Assembly (NCBI GenBank): GCA_023250585.1
Contig: JAHFAK010000008.1
Location: 4,846 to 11,905 of the forward strand
DNA from: Deltaproteobacteria bacterium
GTDB lineage: Bacteria; Bdellovibrionota_F; JAHFAK01
Reading direction: 5' to 3'
Length of the DNA: 7,060 nt
The notes beneath the pieces were generated by a model. That model searched no databases. It was not told the DNA's origin and worked only from the letters and a program-made list of their open reading frames with translations. This document shows, piece after piece, positions 6,809 to 7,060 of the stretch (positions are counted from its first letter, which is position 1; the number at the start of each line of letters is the position of its first letter). A program made the position numbers and the translations under genes.

Positions 6809-7060
6809 CTAATTAGAAAGACAATAGACGGCTGCTTCGTTGAAGCACAAACCAGTTTCTGAACAACTTGGGCAATTGAAAGTTTTTAAAACTTGAGAAT
6901 CAACTCTGGCTTCATAATAGCATTGAGGAGGATTGGAACAAGCATAAATAGTACATCCTGTTAAAGGTTGAGGGGAGCTAACAGATATACATGTTTGATC
7001 GTCTTCATTTGAAGAAAGCGATTCTTCTGCACATAATGTAGAAGTTGTCCATGTTCCAGA
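6809..7060 (-). CDS. Cysteine-rich protein, C-terminal part only (truncated by the window edge)
   Basis: A minus-strand frame is open from the right edge for 83 codons and ends in TAG at 6811-6809; the start lies outside the window. The visible part holds nine cysteines, at fragment positions 10, 24, 36, 41, 47, 63, 66, 72 and 80. Short motifs such as CPSCSETGLC occur, and the fragment is rich in Ser and Thr and poor in Lys and Arg. Dense cysteines without a regular zinc-finger spacing suggest a secreted, disulfide-bonded protein, perhaps at the cell surface, but this is inference. I do not recognise the family. It is convergent with mutS, about 50 bp apart, and no clear terminator is visible between them. 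The frame is judged real because it is long, ends cleanly and has a protein-like composition, while the plus strand offers no alternative. Confidence 0.6.
   Translation of the reverse strand, partial: SGTWTTSTLCAEESLSSNEDDQTCISVSSPQPLTGCTIYACSNPPQCYYEARVDSQVLKTFNCPSCSETGLCFNEAAVYCLSN

Overview
This AT-rich window comes from a bacterium whose genes are mostly housekeeping: primosomal helicase PriA, an HU-type DNA-binding protein, ribosomal protein L28 and the mismatch-repair ATPase MutS. A predicted exported, LolA-like protein suggests a Gram-negative type of envelope. I cannot place the lineage from sequence alone. No RNA gene, CRISPR array or transposase gene was found.

Layout. From 3 to 4030 everything reads on the minus strand. 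In transcription order these are rpmB (L28, 68 codons), an HU gene with a near-consensus sigma70-type promoter and a clean hairpin terminator, an exported LolA-like protein, and priA. The LolA-like stop and the priA start overlap as TAATG, so those two are probably translationally coupled. mutS reads on the plus strand, divergent from rpmB across about 115 bp, and ends about 50 bp from a convergent, truncated gene for a cysteine-rich protein that runs off the right edge.

The unusual part is a 125-126 bp palindromic element present twice in the same orientation (3062-3187 and 3700-3824). Both copies have about 21 bp terminal inverted repeats, TA on both sides, a long imperfect hairpin and no transposase, so they look like non-autonomous, MITE-like insertions. 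The copies differ at about 14 positions, and several differences fall at paired stem positions where both partners changed together.

Both insertions touch gene boundaries. Copy 1 lies over the 5' end of the LolA-like gene: its 126 bp equal 42 open codons, and it appears to supply the start region and the basic head of the signal peptide. Copy 2 lies exactly at the rpmB stop codon, where its outer TA plus its first G make the present TAG. The element may therefore be tolerated at, or recruited to, gene ends, much like the Rickettsia palindromic elements that occur inside reading frames.
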